Shown: positions 1-11,760 of the stretch, piece after piece
Numbering within the stretch: position 1 is the stretch's first letter
How the letters are laid out: each line of letters opens with the position of its first letter
Made by a program: the position numbers and the translations under genes
Origin: Dendrobium chrysotoxum
Lineage: Eukaryota; Streptophyta; Magnoliopsida; Asparagales; Orchidaceae
DNA: 64,000 nt
Direction: 5' to 3'
Assembly (NCBI GenBank): GCA_019925795.1
Contig: CM034314.1
Location: forward strand, 35,395,774 to 35,459,773
The notes under the pieces: generated by a model
The model's input: the letters and a program-made list of their open reading frames with translations, nothing else
What the model was told of the DNA's origin: nothing
Databases searched by the model: none

Positions 1-122
1 TTTACACTAATCGTCCCGAACGATCACAGAATCGTATGGTACGATATGAACAATTTTTTCTACTGATCTTCCAGAAGAGCTAGATATTCCAGGCTGAAGT
101 AGCTAATTTTGAACTAATCGTA

Positions 123-145
123 CAGGACGATTGTAGATCGTCCTG
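123..145. repeat. Perfect 9-bp inverted repeat in the Copia LTR
   Basis: CAGGACGAT at 123-131 and ATCGTCCTG at 137-145 are exact reverse complements around a 5-nt loop. Related ATCGT/ACGAT words recur at 10-45. In an LTR this lies upstream of the TATA box and could be a protein-binding or hairpin site, but this is inference. Confidence 0.6.
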
Positions 146-424
146 GATGATCTAGGCCGACCAGTTGAGATTTAGGGCAAATTTTGAGCCCTCCTATAAA
201 AGATCTTTTTCTTTCAACAAGAAAAATCTTTTGCCACTTTCCTTTCCAGAGAAATCCTAGAGAAAGATAGTTTGGGAGAGAGAGAGAGAGAGGATCTTGT
301 GAGGGGGAATTCGTGAGGGGTTCACGAAGGTTGCTCCAAGCAAGGATCAGAGTCATCTTCTCCGCTCATCGTCTTTCGTCGTGTTGGTGTTCTTTGTGAG
401 AGGATCGTTCGCAAGAAGATCTGG

Positions 425-515
425 GGTTCTCTGCCCGCTTCAGGAGGAAGCGAAAGGAGTCCAAGGTTCTCTGCCTGCTTCAGGAGGAAGCAAAAGGAGG
501 TTGGGTTCTCTGCCT
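425..515 (+). repeat. Short tandem repeat in the Copia LTR, period about 40 bp
   Basis: The phrase GGTTCTCTGCC recurs at 425, 465 and 504. The first two units continue together through GCTTCAGGAGGAAGC before diverging. That gives two full units and one partial unit with a period of 39-40 bp, downstream of the TATA box and so within the transcribed part of the LTR. Confidence 0.75.
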
Positions 516-876
516 CACCGTGTCAGTGGAAAGGAGGTTTTGTACGGGCTTCTCCGCCTTGCTGTGGGAGAAAAAGGAGAGACACTTTGAGTTAGTGCAA
601 TACCCGGAGGGGAGGCTCCTGGGAGTGGACGTAGGTCAAGTTGACCAAACCACTATAAAGTTCTGGTGTGTTCTTTCTGATTACTTTCTGTACTTTAGTT
701 TTTCTGTGATTATCTACTTGGGTGAAATTTGTGTTTAATCTTTTCGTTTGAGTATTTACCTGCTTCTTCTGCATATCATAGAAAAGATTTTTGTTGTTGC
801 TCTTAAATTTTTAAATAACCAATTCACCTCCCCCCCCCCTCTTGGTTAGCCTCGGGACTAGTTCATCAGGGCTTAA

Positions 877-3800
877 CATCCCTATCGAACTTTCATTACT
901 TTCATAACTCTTAACCTTAAAAAAATTACATTAATATTAAAATGAAAAAATCTAAACTCTCTTATAAGGTTATCTTAAGCATTTAAAAAAATAAAATACA
1001 TCCCAAGCAGTTTATATATGTGCATTAAAAGTAAATCACCCTTGGCCACATTCTTATTTATTTGGGGGCTAAGTAGTTGAAGCACGTGTATTAGTTATAA
1101 TAATTATTAATTTTGCCCCCTTTTATTTCTCTCCACGAGCATGGACACTTGTAAAGAAACTCAGTGAGCAACCAAACCGGTCATAACCTAATGGTATCCT
1201 ATCGCCCATCACATTAATTCACAGATTATAGTTAAAGTAAGAAAACACTCACATCCATCAATTTTTCAATCACAGCATGCAATAAAAACTTAGAAAACTC
1301 AGTACATAATAGTAAAAGTAAACACCAGCCTAGCCTAGACTAGAGTTGGTTGTCCTAGCAAATCATCTAAAGTGTGTGTAAAAGGCTATGTGGCTATGGT
1401 AGATCCTAGCAGGGTAGTTTCTTGAAGTTATTTAGAATTCAAGTTTTTTAATGGTCGAACGGGGGACTTATGTTTGAGTTTAAATATTAATATGTTAAAA
1501 CTTAATTTAGATATATTTTAATGGTTAAATGATTACTACCTTTATTACTTATCGAGACCGTGAAGTTTATTTCACCTTCCTTAGGGCTAAGCTAATAGCC
1601 TCGTAAGCCTAGGTTACCAAGTAGTAATCGGGGTTGCTTAAGTTGATTTAATTAGTTAGGGATTAAATATTTAAAAAAATTTAATCCATTAACTCAATTA
1701 CGGATTTGAAAGGTTAAATTAGGATTTTCTAGAATTTTAAATGAATTATTAAATTTTGGAAATTTTGGAATTATTGGAATTACTCAAATGTGTTAATTAA
1801 GTGGTTACAAGTTAACTTTTAAAATTAAAATGATTTATAAAATTTAATTATTTTGCCTAAATACTAGACCTTAAGATGAGTAATTAGGCTTTGAGTATGC
1901 TCAATTTGGAATTTTCTATATTAAGTTATGATCTTTCAACGTTTTGACCTAGTTTTGAACTATGGTTGACCAGAGAGTTAACTTTTTTACTTTGACTTAA
2001 TTTGGAGGTATAACATTTTTATAAAAAACTAGATTTTAATTAGGGTTGAATGGCTTTGAGTTTGATTAAATTGTAATTTTTTGGAATTATTGGTAATTTT
2101 TTAAAGTAAAGGTATGTTTGGAATTTCTAAAAATTGGCTAAATAAGGGGACTTTTAGATTTCAGTCCAAATCACTCCCAAACCTATTGGAATCATCCCAA
2201 ATGATCAGGAATGACCTAAGGGGATGTTTCCAAGTATTTAGGAATTTTTTATAATTTTTAAATATTTTTTATTAATTAAATGAAATAATTGCCAATTTCT
2301 ATTAAAAATTAAATTAATGTTAAATTAGGCATATGATCATAGGACTTTAATTTTTCATGGATTAAGGGTTCAATAATGAGCACTTAGAATCTATATATGA
2401 AGTTTTTGAGTTCAATATGAATTAATTATGAATAAATTAATTTTTTAAGCTAAATTTAGAAGGGGATTTTAGGTTCCTCGTTGGTGAACCAAATGGATTC
2501 CATTTACAATGGAATTTAGACCATCGGATCATCTGATCTCAAGGTCCAATCCCTCTAAATTTGGGCCCAGGTGGGACACTCTATGGTGGTTAACCAAACC
2601 ACCTAAGGTTGCCTTCAAAAATTCTTAAGTCACTACCCTAGGTTTGGATGGGGATGAAATTAGTGGCCCTAAACTCTCTAGACTAAGCATAACTAACACA
2701 AAAACAATCAATTCCTAAATATCATTAGAGAGATCACAAAGTAAATTTGAAATTAGGTGTCAAACAATGACCACTAATCCCAAATCAACTCAAAGATGCC
2801 CTTAAACAATTCAAACAAGGGAAAGAAAATTTGGACATGTCAGAGACATGCCCACATTCAATTTCCCAATATCTCAAGCTATGGTGAGTTTAATACTAAG
2901 AGAATTACCTAATATTCCCCTAGGATATTTACTAAAATTCACTAAGTTTCATGCAAAATCAGAGCTTGAAACCATAGGGCTTTTAAAGATCTCTCTGAGA
3001 TCTTTTCAATGAACATAAGAACTCCTAATTTAGCCAAGTTGATTGAGAGATATTAATTTTTGAAGTTAGCTACAATTTTTGGATTTAATTAAACCAGATT
3101 TACACAATCAACTGCCCTTTTATATGCAGGCGCGCTCTGATTGGGTAGCCAATCGTTGGTGCTGAATATGTAAACATAGAATTAATCGTAGTTGTCAGAT
3201 CATCAATTGAATGGATAAGATTAAATGGCCTCCAAAACTGCAGGATCTAATCTATGTCGTTGGTTGAGATCAACGGCTAGGATTATGTCCTCAACCGCCC
3301 ACAGGCACCCAAAATCGTAGGGCTTTTCCTGCATAACCTAGGAGATCCTGCTGGTGAAACTCAACCAAAATTCATAGGGAGGATGAGGACAACCTGAACC
3401 GTCAATCCAACAGTTGGATTCTAGTGGGTTGATGGTTTACTTCACACTTGACCACCACTACCTAACTAGGAACTCAGAAGAGGATCTCATCATATAGAAA
3501 GCCCCAACGGATGGGACTTTCTATTGAGAAGCTTTAAGGGATGAAGGAGAACAGTTCTCCTTCAGATATCTCGGCTGAAGGATCACTAGAAGTAGGAGAT
3601 CGAGTGGGAGATGAAGAGCTTTCATCAAAGTTTGCTTAAATGGATGGTTAGAAGAGGTTAGGGAGATAGGGATCGAAAGCGGAAGGCTAGGGGAACTCTA
3701 GGGAATAATTTTGAAACACTAAAATTGAGTGATGGCTCTAGTTGATGGAGCCCTATTCAAACCATTATTGTGAGCTTGAACAGTCGGGATCGATCAGGGT

Positions 3801-5685
3801 AGCTGCTGGATGGCCTCCAGGTAGAATGGGACATCATCCCAAAGCCTCATGAGCTCAAGCCTAGCCAAATCAGGCTCTCAAAGCTTTTGGGCAAAGCTCG
3901 AGGATGGCGGACCACCAGAACTAGTTTCTCATTCATTCCGGCTACTATCGGCCAGGGTCTAGGTAAGCTGAGGTGGAAAGACGTCTTAAGGTCCGATGCA
4001 TTCAATGGTGAGCTTAATTAGATTTAGGGAAGCCCAGTTGGGGAAGTAGGCTTGGGTTGACCCAAACCTATATGGTTTGGGCAAGCTTGGGTGTAACCTG
4101 GGTCAAGCTAAGTCATAAAATTGATGGGGAAGGTGTTGTGAGTCAGGGAGCATCCAATGGAAGGGTCAATCGGACCTGGTATGGTCTATAATGATAAATG
4201 GTTCTGGTCAAAGTGGTTTTGACCACTTTGGGATAGCCTAGAGGTTGACCCAAGTCACCCCAAGGGTGGAATTGACTAGGGTAGGTATGTTGGACCTATG
4301 GCCACCTAATGGAGGTGTTGGTAGCGGTTGATGGGGCTTAGATTGAGAAATGGCTCAACCCATAGTGGTTTTGACCACTTTTGGTTAGCCTAATTCCTCA
4401 CCCAAGTTGACCCAAGGGTTGGCTCAACTAGGGAAGGATTGTTGGGTTATTGGGGACCCAATGCCACCATTAGTTTGATCCAATTTGGCTTAGAATAGGA
4501 TTTGGCTCAAGGGGAACCTATCTTTAGACACTTGGGTCAAACCAAATGTCTAACCCAAGTTGGCCCAAGTCTTGGGTCCTTAAGAGGGGTCTCTTAAGGA
4601 CCCAATGGGTCACCCCATGGGTTTGGGTAGGCTTGTCAAGGCCATGATTAAGGGGATTGAATGGGTTGAAGGTGTATATAGATTTGGTAAAACTTGGTTG
4701 ACTTGGGCATCCAAGTTGACCTAGGGTCAAGGGTTGGGCCCATTGAGTTCAAATATATCATATGAACTCAATGGAGGTTGTTTTAAATCAAGAGGAGGTT
4801 ATTTGATCATAATTGGGTGTTTAAACCCTTAAAGGGCATTTTAGTCAACCATGATTGACTTGGTCAACCTAGTCAAACCAAAGGGTGGGTTTTGGTACAA
4901 TGTGTTCCTAATAGTATTTAGGATCCATTGGGGTAGATTTTAAAGATTGATATGGGAAGGTCATGTTGAATTTTGCAGAAAAGATCAAAAATCCCTTTAA
5001 AAGGCATTTTGGTTATTTTGACCCCTGGTAAACCTTGGGTCAAATTGGGTCTAACAAAGTATATTTTATTGATCAATAAGTCATAATAAAGTTCATGGAT
5101 ATGGTTATAAGGTTTGTAAAGAGTCTCAAGGTCAAATTCCACTTGATGGCAAGTCCAATGGCATAGGTTGTAAATATTTGAAGGTTTTGTAGCCTTCGAA
5201 AATCAATTCAATTTCTAAGGGTAGAGACCTCAGAATGAGCTCAAATTTAGTGGGTTGGTCATATAGACATATCTAAACTATATTCAATTAATAGACCCCA
5301 AATCATAGGTCATTTGGCTAGGTTGCAAGGTGATAGAAAGTTCACCCATAAAGGGTTTCAAGACCTGGGTCCTTAAACCTAGGATTTGGTTTAGAAACTT
5401 AGATTTGGATTGGATTTTAGACTTGAATGGTTAAGTTTGGATTATCCACATTAATGACAATCAAATTAATTATTGATATTGATTAGATATAATTTGAAAG
5501 TTGATTGAAAGTTGGTGGAAGGTTGGACTAGAGATTGAATTGGAATGTGGAATTAGATTTAATTAGGCCCAAATCTAGTTTTAATTGGGACCTATATGGT
5601 TTAGGGGTGTACACCTCCCAATCATTAGGTCACCAGAATGAAACCCAGGTAGGTCCTAGTGACCTCATACAGAAATGAGGCCAAC
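877..5685 (-). repeat. 3' LTR of the Tat/Ogre-like element
   Basis: This matches 18029-22790 along its whole length with scattered substitutions and small indels. For example, the phrase AACCAAATGGATTCCATTT is shared (near 2486 and 19640). The left edge is near CATCCC at 877, and the right edge is near GAGGCCAAC at about 5685. The segment is AT-rich at the left (877-3000) and becomes GGTCAA/TTGACC-rich at 4020-5120. Nothing in it is likely to be translated; the short ORFs do not resemble proteins. Since the element is on the - strand, this is its downstream LTR. Confidence 0.85.
4206..4229. repeat. Overlapping palindromes conserved in both LTRs
   Basis: Two inverted repeats overlap: GGTCAAA (4206-4212) with TTTGACC (4218-4224), and AAAGTGGT (4210-4217) with ACCACTTT (4222-4229). 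The same arrangement is at 21357-21380 in the other LTR. The local region has many TTGAC/GTCAA words, which are the core of WRKY W-boxes in plants. A role as a binding site is inference. Confidence 0.65.
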
Positions 5686-5865
5686 TAATGGACCCCTTAT
5701 ATGTGTGGTAGAACGAAGTTCTAGTGCACATATTGGAGTTAACCAAATTAAAGGATGAAATTTGAGAATTTAATCCTAAGGGAAGGAAGGACCAAACCTT
5801 AAGGAGTCAAAGTTGAATTAATACTAGAATGGTGCCACAAAGGGAATTATCCACCACTAGTAAAT

Positions 5866-6673
5866 GAGCATATGGTGGGGTCAAAATATACTCAACATAC
5901 ACAATCAAAGCTGGATGACCATGTGATGGAGTCAAAATATGCCCAACATAGAGGGTCAAGGTTCAATGATCGTATGATGGGATCGAGATATGGACATCAC
6001 AGAGGATCAAGGTTGAATGATCATATGGTGGGGTCAAAATATACCCAACATAGAGGATCAAAGTTGAATGATAGTATGATGGGGTCGAGATATACCAATC
6101 ACAGAGGATTGAGGTTGAATGATTGTGTGGTGGGGTTAAAATATGCTCAATACAGATGATAGAGGTTGAATGATTATACAATGGGGTCAAGATATGCCCA
6201 TCATAGAGGATTGAGGTTGAATAATCATATGGTGGGGTCAAAATATGCCCAATAAAGAGGATCAAGGTTGAAGGATCATATGGTGGGGTTGAAATATGCC
6301 CAACATAGAGGATCAAGGTTGAATGATCATATGGTGGTATCAAAATATACCCTTCATAGAGGATCAAAGTTGAATGATCATATGATAGGGTCAAAGTATG
6401 CCCATCATATAGGATCAAGGTTAAATGATCATATGATGGGGTCAAAATATGCCTAGTACAATGAATCGAAGTTGAATGATGGGGTCAAGATAAGCCCATC
6501 ACAAAGGATCAAAGTTGAATAATCATATGATGGGGTCAAAATATGCCCATCACAGAGGATTAAAGTTAAATGATCATATAATGATGTCTAGATATGTCCA
6601 TCATAGAGGATCAAAGTTAAATGATTATATGATGGGGTCAAAATATGGCCATCACATAGGATTAAAACTTAAG
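5866..6673. repeat. Minisatellite: 16 tandem copies of a 51-bp unit
   Basis: Units start at 5866, 5917, 5968, 6019, 6070, 6121, 6172, 6223, 6274, 6325, 6376, 6427, 6478, 6521, 6572 and 6623. All are 51 bp except the one at 6478, which lost 8 bp. Each unit starts like GATCATATGATGGGGTC and ends like GGATCAAAGTTGAAT. Because 51 is 17 codons, long frames stay open on both strands (95 aa on + from 5872, 160 aa on - from 6445). These are artefacts of the repeat, not genes. The array sits between the integrase region and the 3' LTR, in the element's 3' UTR, where Ogre elements are known to carry variable tandem repeats that can seed satellites. Confidence 0.95.
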
Positions 6674-7210
6674 GGGAGGTAGCACCTAACCTTACGGAAA
6701 AGAGAACATGAAATAATTGATTGACAATTTTGATCTTTTCAAAAATTACTTTGATAGTGAAAATAGGATTGATCAAAATTAATTCAGGACATCAAAACAT
6801 TTCATTAATTGAGAATTTGAGCTACATCAAGCATAGTATTTCTTAATGAAATATCCATTGACAGGTAAAATTGGGTGATTTCCTTTACAATCCACTAGCT
6901 GATACGAGCCCCCTTTATAGACTATTACTATAATGAAATGTTCTTCCCATGTCGGTTCAAACTTCCCACTAATCTTTTAGTGAGCTAAGATAATCCTCCA
7001 AAGAACCAAGACCAAGTCTCTTACTACAAAGGTTCTAGATTGCACTAACTTGTCATGAGCTTAAATAATTTGGGCTTTATACAACTCTAGAGTTTGCTAA
7101 GCTTGGAGAAGGAGCTCTTCAAGGCATTTGAGTTCTTTTTGTTGGAGTTTTACATTCTGCTCAGTTGTGATTTGATTCTGGATTGCAACTCTTTATGAGG
7201 GAATCTGCAC
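6674..7210 (-). other. Element 3' UTR between integrase and tandem array
   Basis: About 540 bp with no reading frame of note. It links the end of the decayed integrase to the minisatellite. A weak TTAAGGGGAGG purine run at about 6668-6678 lies on the + strand, the wrong strand for this element's polypurine tract. Confidence 0.5.
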
Positions 7211-7760
7211 TTATAAAGGGAGTACGATCTTGGACCTATACACTAGTGCAAACAGGGTGGATTGGGTCGGGGTCCTGTAAGTTGTTTGATAGGCCCACAA
7301 GGCTTCTACCAACATCTCATCCCATTGACATTTGTTATCATCGAGGGTCTTTTTAAGGATCTGCACCAATGTCTGATTGAAGGCCCCAACCACCCCATTA
7401 GGTCGAGGGTAATAGATTATTGAGTATCTCCAATCAATTTTGTGACGCCTTATAAAATTGTTAATTTTTATAGACTTGAATGCAGACCCATTATCAGATA
7501 TAATTCTATAGGGTATGCTGAATTGATATATGATATGGTAATGAAAGAACTTCAAAATATGGTGTGATGTTATATTGTGAAGGGGAATTGCTTCCACCCA
7601 TTTTAAAAAGTAATGAGTCAGCTAATATGAAGTGATGACCCTTTAAAGAAGGAGAGTCAATTAACCCAATAACATCTATATGCCAACTTTTGAAGGGCCA
7701 CGAAGCTATTATAAAATGCAACATATTAGGCAGCTAATGTAAAATCACACCATGGACTTG
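7211..7760 (-). pseudogene. Gypsy integrase core, broken
   Basis: This is the remains of the retroviral-type integrase (rve fold) that would insert the element's cDNA. Two overlapping - strand frames (7724 to 7506 and 7597 to 7211) carry the family landmarks in order. SWHIDVIG holds the first catalytic Asp, RIISDNGSAF holds the second, and PNGVVGAFNQT lies where the third acidic residue should be. There the family has Glu before AFNQ, but here the codon is GGG (Gly, rc of 7385-7387), so the D,D-35-E triad is incomplete. ALWAYQTTYRTPTQST follows, as in plant gypsy integrases. A frameshift joins the two frames. No chromodomain is seen after it, as expected for Tat rather than chromoviruses. Confidence 0.8.
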
Positions 7761-8099
7761 GGACTGATGATAATGTTTTGTAATATTCATGCAATCGTCA
7801 ATCATCGTTAGCTAGTAATATCCAAGTATTTGGATTTTTAAATTCATTTTTTGACCTGATTGATGAACACCATATAGTTCAGAATGGAACTCATTAATAA
7901 TATTTAGGGCCTCTCATTTATCTAAATAATGTAGCCACATATGATTCAATGATCGGTGGTACAATATATCATTGACTAGTACATATGATAGGGCACGTTT
8001 CTTAATCTGGTTGACAAGGGATTTATCTAGGGAAGTTTACCCTATCAGAGGTAGTTGATTAATGGTCATCTCCAGTCACCCTCTTCATCAGTTGTTGAA

Positions 8100-8615
8100 G
8101 AGGTAGAAAGGATCTAGGGAGATTGCTTATTGATGTGCTCCAAATCTATAAGAGAGAGGACTTGACTACCTTGAATCCCTATAAGGATGGAGTCTTCTTC
8201 TGGATATGCAAATTCCTTTATAAGCTTAGCTAGGGCATCCACCATAGAATTACTCCCATGGGGACCCCTATACAAAGTTATGACAAGGATTTGCTCGAGG
8301 AGGTGACTGGTGTACTACTGATATTTGAGGTGTTTAGGATTTAAACCCTTATAGGTTCCTACAATCTGGTTAATTACCAATTGAGAATCACCCAAGATTT
8401 TAATCTCTTTGATCTCCATTAAGATTATAAATTCTAAACTAGTTATCAGAGCTTCCTATTCAACCTCATTGTTTATGCAAGGCTTTAAAAAATGGTAGGA
8501 AAAATACATCCTTCCCCTCTCTAGTGTTATAAAAATTGGGCTAATTTTGGCTTTTTCGGGGATTATAGATTTCTAGATTTTTCCTCATTGAGAGGATGCC
8601 GCACCATCAAAATAT
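8100..8615 (-). pseudogene. Second RNase H domain (aRNH type) of the gypsy element
   Basis: Read on the - strand, it starts with LYFDGAAS (about 8615-8590), the first catalytic Asp of a type I RNase H. NNEVE follows with a stop directly after it (about 8475-8455), and then GDSQLVINQ (about 8400-8370) and a tail with ALAKL. This is the RVT_3-like RNase H found in plants. It lies after the element's own RNase H and before integrase, which is the dual-RNase H layout of the Tat lineage. Stops interrupt it. Confidence 0.7.
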
Positions 8616-10010
8616 AATTCTGAAATAGGATTATTAGATTCCCTTAAACTCATGATTTGTTCATCAGGTAAATCATTATTTAAAGGAGAATATGCTGGCA
8701 GCGAGTGCGCCGCAAGGAAGTCGGTAATGGCCTGTTCTTTCACATTATGCAAGGAAGTAAAAGTGATTTTGAACTGAAGTAATATCATAGACCATTGTGC
8801 TAAATATCTTAATAATGTAGGTCAGACTATAAGATATTTCAGGGGGTTGACTCTAAAAATTAAACTGATTTAATGAGAAAGCATGTAGTGTCTTAGTTTT
8901 TGGACTACAAAAACTAAAGCAAGATAATATTTCTCTATCAAAGGGTACCAGATTTCTATAGGAAGAAGTCTTTGACTCAGGTAATAGAGAGCATTCTTTC
9001 CCCTCGTCATTGACTTGAGTTAGAAGATCACCAAGCAACTAATCGAGGGCAGCGGTGTAAAGAATAAGAGGTTTTCTCGAAACTGGGGCTGCAAAAAACT
9101 AGCGGACTGGTAAGGTATTTTTCAATGCTATCAAAAGCATTTTGACACTTCTCATCCTAGACAAATTTAGCATACTTTTTTGCTAGGATACAGAAGGGTT
9201 GACATCTTTCAGAAAGATTGGATATGAATCTTCTTTAATACGCCAGCCTACCCTAAAGGGACCTTAATTGGGTAAGGCTCTTAGGCGGCAGCATTTTTAA
9301 GATGGCTTTAATTTTAGAGGGATCAATCTCAATTCCACGGTGCCTCACTATGAATCCTAGCAATTTCCCTATGGCGATGCTGAAAGCGCACTTCAAAGGG
9401 TTCATTTTGAGGTCGTAACAGCGCAATCATTCAAAGACAACTCTTAAGTCATAATGGTGAGCCTCTTTGACCTTACTCTTAACAACCAGATTATCAATGT
9501 AGAATTCAACTTGAATATGGATTAGGTCATCAAATATTTGGGTCATAGCCCATAGGTAAGTGGCACCAGCATTCTTTAAACGAAAGGGAATCACCTTATA
9601 ATAAAAGATTCCTATATAGATTCTGAACGTAACGTTTCTCTAATCTTTTGGGGCCATCCTAATTTGATTATAATTAGATGAGCCATCTATAAAGAAGAAA
9701 ATAACATGCAAAAAGGTAATGTCCACCATAAGCTTAGGTATAGGTAAAGGAAATTCAACCTTGGGACACGCCTAATTTAAATCTCTATAGTCAACACAAA
9801 TCTAATTTTAACCGTTCTTCTTTCGAACTGTTACGATGCTGGCTACCCAAGAGGGGTATCAATCCTCTTAGATAAATTTGACCTTGACCAATTTCTTAAC
9901 ATCAAAAATGACTTGCTACTCTATCTCTAAACGCATGCATTGAGGAGCTTATTTAATAGGAATGGCATCACGCTAGATTCCAAGTTTATGGAATACTACA
10001 TCAACGGACA
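8616..10010 (-). pseudogene. Gypsy reverse transcriptase and RNase H, broken
   Basis: This is the polymerase part of pol in several frames with stops. The RT part (about 10010-9100) has DGSSNYNQIRMAPKD (near 9690-9645), then RLKNAGATYLWAMTQIF (near 9590-9535). The catalytic box reads YIDN (9490-9501) where active enzymes have YIDD or YVDD; the last Asp is Asn, a GAT to AAT change. The RNase H part (about 9040-8850) has a frame with LGDLLTQVNDEGKECSL and then PIEIWYPLIEKYYLALVF. The tether QAITDFLAAHSLP (about 8738-8700), typical of Tat-type elements, leads into the second RNase H. It cannot encode an active enzyme. Confidence 0.8.
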
Positions 10011-10019
10011 AACCTGGCA

Positions 10020-11269
10020 TTTCATCATATATCTAGGCAAAGCAGTCCCTAAACTCAGAACGAAGTTGAATCAGATCCTCAAACTCTTCCTCACTCAATA
10101 GGGTACTTATGAAAGTAAGGTGAGGGTCATCATAAGTTCTCAGGTTAACTTTTGTCAACTCATCAGCAGTCAATTTAATCTCTTCCTCAAATTCAGGGGG
10201 TGCATCCCAACTTGAAGTTCATCGGGATCATCTAAAGTCTCCAAGCAGAGTCCATCGAGGAGGTCGACGACTTCAGTAGTGACATTTTGAGATTCAAGAT
10301 GATAAGTTATCATTAAACAGTATTCATCATCATCATATATACTAACGGTACCAAAACTCATACCATTTGTTAAATTTTTCTTGATTTTTATTTTCCAAAT
10401 ATTTTCATGGTATCTAGCTTGACCCTTGTCCTTCGATATGGTATGGAACCTTTGGAGAAAGACTTATTTACATAGACACAAAAGTAGCCCCAAGGTAATT
10501 CCTTTAATTCATTTGAATCTATCTCCTCGAGGGTTACATCACCTTCATCCCTTGAGGAGGAGGAGCCAGGAAAAAAATTTTGGACTTTTCTTACTTCATT
10601 GTCTAAGTTAGGAGATTCCTTAATTACTAACCCTACAACCCTGCCCGCACACAGTGGGGTAAAGTTTAAGGCCTCAATTCTCCCACTAAGCTTTTCATAC
10701 ATGGTTAATTCAGGTTTGTCACTTTGAACTTTTGGAGCGTCAACCTCCGGGTCACTATCCTATTCTAAAGTGAGATCAGACTTTGGATGAGGATTAATTT
10801 TCTGGTAATCAAAAGGAATTGTCACACACCGCTTTTTTGGTTCTTCATCTAAACTAAATTCCAGATTGATGTATACCGGGGTTGCCTATTGTTCAAATAA
10901 AGCATGCCTTGACCCTATGCCCTTTGGGCCATCCTCCCACCTCTTTGATGTAACATGTTTAGAGGAATAAGGACCATGATGTCGAGGTCATCTTTGCTAA
11001 CTGATCTTTTTCTATTTAATCTTTTTTTTTGCCTTTTGATCCTTTTTATTCTTGATTTGGACCAGAGCTTTGCTCACTTCTTTTCTCCTAAATATTGATC
11101 TCAACTTTAGGATGGGAAGAGGACCATTTTGGTATGAAATATGTGGCATCTTCGTAGATCCCGATCTCTTAAATTGAGAATAGTTACAAATCACCCTTAA
11201 TCATGTGTTCAATGCCATATCATTGGTACTTAACGCAATGATGTAGGTAGATGGAACCATCCTATATAT
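10020..11269 (-). other. Linker between protease and RT of the gypsy element
   Basis: This is about 1.2 kb of polyprotein-like sequence with short - strand frames (10361-10170, 10702-10388, 11194-11012), acidic in part. It has no domain I recognise. In Tat elements such a region joins protease to RT. Confidence 0.5.
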
Positions 11270-11760
11270 GTGGATCTAGGATGTAGCTAAATCAATTATA
11301 TGAAATTTTGCTTCAATTTTGAGTTCTCCAATTTCTAACAGAAGGGTGATCAAACCCAAAGCCCTCTCTCCTTTTTCATTTAACCCACGTAGCACCAACT
11401 TGCCAGTGGTGAGCTTATTGGAATCAACTTTAAGATAGGTAAGGGTCTTTACATTCATCACATTAATCGATGCACCCAGATCAATAAGGACTCATGATAA
11501 CTTGAAGTTCCCTATATTTATAAAAATGTAAAGAGGGTGATTGTGATTGGCAATACCTAGGAGTACGTATTCATCTGAAAAGGTTACTCCCAAAATTTCC
11601 TTGAAATAGAGGGCTTCATCTTTTGAGGTTGAAGCCAGTTGAGCCAGGCAAATCTCTGGATTGATAAGTGCTTTGAATAAGGACTCCCTCATTTCCTTTG
11701 ACATGATGAGGGCATCGTTGATGCTCAACTTGGCAAGCAACTTTCTAAGGTGAGCTAGAA
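11270..11760 (-). pseudogene. Gypsy aspartic protease, degenerate
   Basis: Two - strand frames (11740-11492 and 11461-11276) are separated by a break. Across the break the active-site region reads LIDLGASINVMN (about 11490-11450). The retropepsin motif is D-S/T-G-A, so the residue after the catalytic Asp is now Leu. Downstream is GLITLLLEIGELKIEAKFHI, which fits the second half of plant gypsy proteases. The enzyme would have cut the Gag-Pol polyprotein. The altered motif and the break make it inactive. Confidence 0.75.

Larger units (their letters stand above)
1..868 (+). mobile_element. Copia-type LTR, right part only
   Basis: No real protein is encoded here; the short ORFs are incidental. 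The stretch reads like the 3' portion of a plant Ty1/copia (SIRE/Maximus-like) LTR on the + strand. It has a TATAAAAG promoter box at 195-202 and a purine run (GA)n at about 272-292. A segment at about 640-660 reads GACCAAACCACTATAAAG. Near the end is the phrase AATTCACC-C(n)-TCTTGGTT (about 822-846), which is typical of such LTR ends, and the edge at 868 is CA. The left end lies outside the window. The Tat/Ogre-like element begins about 8 bp further on, so this LTR is probably its old insertion target or a neighbour. The assignment rests on remembered LTR phrases, not a search. Confidence 0.5.

Noticed and set aside
869..876. Target-site duplication of the Tat/Ogre-like element
   Set aside because: The bases before 877 and after 22790 do not match, so the edges or the TSD have been lost.
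5872..6456. Open frames of 62-160 codons on both strands with repeating 17-residue units
   Set aside because: They follow from the 51-bp tandem repeat, are open on both strands at once and resemble no protein.
5866..6673. CRISPR-like regular repeat
   Set aside because: Units are contiguous with no unique spacers, and the sequence is a plant retrotransposon UTR.
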